Shown here in pieces: positions 61,708 through 64,000 of a stretch of 64,000 nucleotides of DNA (its first letter is position 1; each line of letters starts with the position of its first letter). This DNA comes from Gracilibacillus boraciitolerans JCM 21714 (GTDB lineage: Bacteria; Bacillota; Bacilli; Bacillales; Amphibacillaceae). The translations under genes were made by a program, and so were the position numbers. The stretch lies in NCBI RefSeq assembly GCF_000521485.1, contig NZ_BAVS01000012.1, forward strand, positions 1-64,000, given 5' to 3'. The notes below the pieces were generated by a model. The model ran no database searches. It had not been told where the DNA came from and was given only the letters and a program-made list of their open reading frames with translations.

Positions 61708-61744
61708 AAACCTAGGAGAAAATTTTAATTTTTCTCCTAGGTTT
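61708..61744 (-). terminator. Intrinsic terminator of the short LPXTG gene
   Basis: Inverted repeat AAACCTAGGAGAAAA / TTTTCTCCTAGGTTT just past the stop codon on the minus strand. Confidence 0.88.
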
Positions 61745-61753
61745 GATATCTTA

Positions 61754-62044
61754 TTATTTTATTTCTCTATTTTTTCTTTTTCTTGCAAACAACCAGATTG
61801 CTGTTCCTGAAAGTATAAGCAATAGACTTGCTAGTAACCAATTGAAAGTATTGGTTGCTGTATCTGGTAAATCTGATTCATCTGACGTGTCTCCACCTGG
61901 ATTTTCTCCACCTGGTTCTTCGGGAGCAACAATTTCTTCTCCTGTATAAATTGCTGGTGTTGGAGGCTCACTCATGCCAGTTCCAATAAAGAAACTTGGA
62001 TGTGGTAGTTGATTATATCCAACATTATATATAGAAAATATCAT
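61754..62044 (-). pseudogene. Truncated LPXTG surface-protein remnant
   Basis: 96-residue open frame made almost only of a wall-spanning Pro/Gly/Glu linker (GEEIVAPEEPGGENPGGDTS) and a sorting signal (LPDTATN, hydrophobic stretch, RKRKNRE tail). There is no signal peptide and no ribosome site before the ATG at 62044, and a stop codon lies six codons upstream. A protein lacking a signal peptide cannot be sorted, so this looks like the 3' end of a lost surface-protein gene. Its sorting motif resembles that of the larger protein next to it, suggesting an old duplication. Confidence 0.65.
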
Positions 62045-62125
62045 ATTTGAACGAATAACTTATGTTATATTTAGTCAACCTCTTTTATATTTATTAAGGA
62101 AATTTATTATTGCATATAGCGAAAA

Positions 62126-62154
62126 GGCTCAGAAAAAATCTGAGCTTTTTTATC
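62126..62154. terminator. Terminator between nhaC and the LPXTG remnant
   Basis: Inverted repeat AGGCTCAGA / TCTGAGCTT with a T run on the plus strand and a shorter one on the minus strand, directly after nhaC. Confidence 0.75.
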
Positions 62155-62172
62155 TTTATATCGTATGGTTAA

Positions 62173-63735
62173 TTATTGCTTTCCAACTGATATGTTTTTT
62201 TGCCAAATGACTAGCATAACTATAACGATGACCGTCACCAATGTACTAATCAGTGAAATCAGTATTATCCCTGTCATACCAAATATAAAATAGCCAATTC
62301 CTGCTGCAAATGCACTAATAAAAGCATATGGTAACTGTGTGATGACGTGATCTAAGTGGTTAGCTCCTGCACCTGTCGACGATAATATTGATGTATCAGA
62401 AATTGGTGAGCAATGATCACCAAAAACTGAACCTGCCAACACTGCTGCCATAGCTGGTAAAACTAATTCCACATCATAGACTACAGCAATCTGTGCTGCA
62501 ATTGGAAGCATGATTCCAAACGTCCCCCCCCAGGAAGTACCTGTTGCTAATGCCATAAATCCTGCAATAATAAAGAATATTAAGGAAAGATAATTCACAT
62601 TAAGTGCAAATTGTTCGACCAGTTTTGCTAAATATCCACCTGTATCAATTAATTCAATGATGGAGCCAATCATCCAAGCTAAGATCAAAATATAAATAGC
62701 GGGCATCATCGAGAGCGAACCATCTTTGATAACTTTCCAGCCAGAAAGTTTCTTACCTTTTAATAATAAATACAAAACAAATCCTATCAAAACTGCAATT
62801 AAACCACCAACAAACAAAGATAAATTGACATTTGTATTTTCAAACATAGTGAGAATGGTTGCTGTTCCTTCTGTTGCTAAATATCCAGTTAATAGCATCA
62901 TCTACTGTGGATAAAACTAAAACAACGATAGGAATTAAAAGATGCTTCATTTGTCCATTTTTGTTTATGAGCGCATTCTCTTCCATTTCTGCTGACATCG
63001 TATTTTTTAATGGATCTACTACATGACCAGTCTGCATCGCTCTCTTTTCATGGGTTTTCATAGCCCCAATATCAAAGTTAAACAATGCAACTAAAAACAC
63101 TAATAATAATGCCGCAAATGCATACATATTCAACGGTATCATTTTGACGAAAGCTTCTAATGGCTGAAAGGCAGTTATTTCTGTCACTGCGAAAATAGAG
63201 CCTAACGTTCCGATTATATATGCTCCCCCAACTGGATATCGGTGTTAATACTGTTACAGGAGCTGAAGTCGAATCAATAAAATAAGCTAATTTTACACGA
63301 GATATTTTATAGCGATCGGTTAACGGTCTTGATACTTGTCCAACCGCTAAGCTATTAAAATAATCATCAATAAAAATTAGTACACCTAAGAAAGCTGGAA
63401 CTAGCTGCGCACCACGTCTTGTTTTTACCTTCTCTATTGCCCAATTACCAAATGCTTTACTAGCACCGGATGCGGTCATAATTACTGTCATAATCCCTAA
63501 TAATAGTAAAAATCCTAATAAATAAATACTGCTTAAATTCCAGCCAGCCGATGTATAGAAAATATCTCGAAAAACCAGCCAGATTTGTTGAAGACTCGCT
63601 ATTATATCAAATTCATGAATCAATAATGCACCAACAATGATGCCTGTCCCCCAATGACAGTAAAATCTTTCTTGTAAAAAGAACTAATATCAACATTAAG
63701 ACCGCAGGAATCAGCGAATATATCGTACCCTCCAT
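62173..63735 (-). CDS. nhaC: NhaC-family Na+/H+ antiporter (frame broken three times as read)
   Basis: About 520-residue polytopic antiporter. Segments: FLGVLIFIDDYFNSLAVGQV, FIDSTSAPVTVLTPISSWGA, ATGTSWG(G)TFGIMLPIAAQ and GDHCSPISDTSILSSTGAG, all typical of NhaC. The frame is lost at the C runs 63648-63652 (five; four gives LLSLGTGIIVGALLIHEFDI) and 63225-63229 (five; four gives SSWGAYIIGTLGSIFAVTEI), and again near 62900 (VLSTV should join MMLLTGYLATEGTATI). A C8 run (62524-62531) gives SWGGTFG where relatives have SWGTFG. The start ATG at 63735 follows GGAGG. Fits sodium extrusion in a halotolerant bacterium. Confidence 0.88.
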
Positions 63736-63782
63736 AACATTACCTCCACTATATCTATCCTTACCAAATATGCACAGAAAAA

Positions 63783-63812
63783 AACAGCAATAGAACAAAG
63801 TCTATTACTGTT
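63783..63812 (-). terminator. Terminator hairpin upstream of nhaC
   Basis: On the minus strand AACAGTAATAGA / TCTATTGCTGTT followed by TTTTTTT, 48 bases before the nhaC start. It either ends a gene lying beyond the window or is a leader attenuator for nhaC. Confidence 0.7.
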
Positions 63813-63918
63813 CTGATCTCGCCATTTTATATACTAAAATAGTTTATCAATTTTTCGCTTAACTGTCATCCCTTTTTTTAAAACAAGGAAGATAATATTT
63901 TTTTAAATGAGAGGATTG

Positions 63919-64000
63919 TTCACGGGATATGTACTGTTGTTCACTGGAATTATCTCACTGTTCACGGGAAAAGATATCGATTTCACTGGTAAAAATAGCT
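63919..64000. repeat. Tandem repeat with exact 21-nt period, continuing past the window
   Basis: TTCAC[GT]GG[GATA] begins at 63919, 63940, 63961 and 63982: four units with a period of exactly 21, alternating TTCACGGGA and TTCACTGG. Bases outside the first ten vary. The array runs into the window end, so its full size is unknown. Confidence 0.85.

Overview
The window is a low-GC Gram-positive chromosome segment from an endospore-forming Bacillaceae bacterium. The nearest flavour is the halotolerant Oceanobacillus/Gracilibacillus/Virgibacillus type. Evidence: sporulation genes (spoVR, a yhcN-type lipoprotein, yhbH, prkA), the sigI-rsgI pair, luxS, odhAB, a HemAT oxygen sensor, an NhaC-type antiporter, LPXTG surface proteins, AT-rich base use, strong AGGAGG ribosome sites and many intrinsic terminators. 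I find no rRNA, tRNA, IS element, prophage or CRISPR array.

Layout. 0.1-9.2 kb: spoVR, hemAT, a rhodanese-like protein, an M20 dipeptidase, a repeat array, luxS, yhcN-like, yhdB-like, DUF4256 and yhcX-like genes, much of which recalls the yhb-yhd region of Bacillus subtilis. 9.3-21.3 kb: rsgI/sigI, a membrane trypsin-like protease, carbonic anhydrase, aldo/keto reductase, murG, a MATE pump, an aldehyde dehydrogenase, a broken nupC, a lipoprotein and yhbH. 21.5-29.8 kb: an intergenic repeat, odhB-odhA, yhdT-panF and prkA. 30-37.2 kb: a maltodextrin locus (neopullulanase divergent from malEFG, then a LacI-family regulator) with a sigma-A promoter, two cre-like sites and a shared operator-like decamer. 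37.3-39 kb: a second copy of the 51-nt repeat array and a divergent UreF-UreD-like pair with no urease genes. 39.2-52.6 kb: a chemoreceptor, heme O synthase, a SAM hydroxide adenosyltransferase, a Ca-type P-ATPase with a CNNM/CBS protein, an ArsR-type regulator, small metabolic genes, an LCP cell-wall enzyme and a hemolysin III protein. 52.7-64 kb: a GH3 glucosidase, a guanidine-I riboswitch controlling a YkkCD-type exporter, a ydbS-ydbT pair, LPXTG proteins, nhaC, and a 21-nt repeat array running off the end.

The dominating oddity is sequence-wide. About 48 G or C runs of six to eight bases occur in this AT-rich DNA, most of them exactly seven. Where a protein family or an RNA stem gives a reference, the run is nearly always three bases longer than expected (4 to 7, 5 to 8), which adds one residue without breaking frame. 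A smaller set is +1 or +2 and breaks the gene. Separate single-base deletions, mostly in A/T runs, break others. About 20 of 55 genes are interrupted as read, including odhA, malF, sigI, prkA and ctaB. A consensus or assembly artefact is the most likely explanation, but the +3 mode is unusual enough to deserve checking against reads. Interrupted genes are given as full-length composites with the break position.

The best candidates for new biology are the orphan, motif-degenerate UreF-UreD pair, the two exactly 51-nt-phased palindrome arrays, the exactly 21-nt-phased array at the right end, and a 26-residue membrane protein gene with its own ribosome site and terminator.
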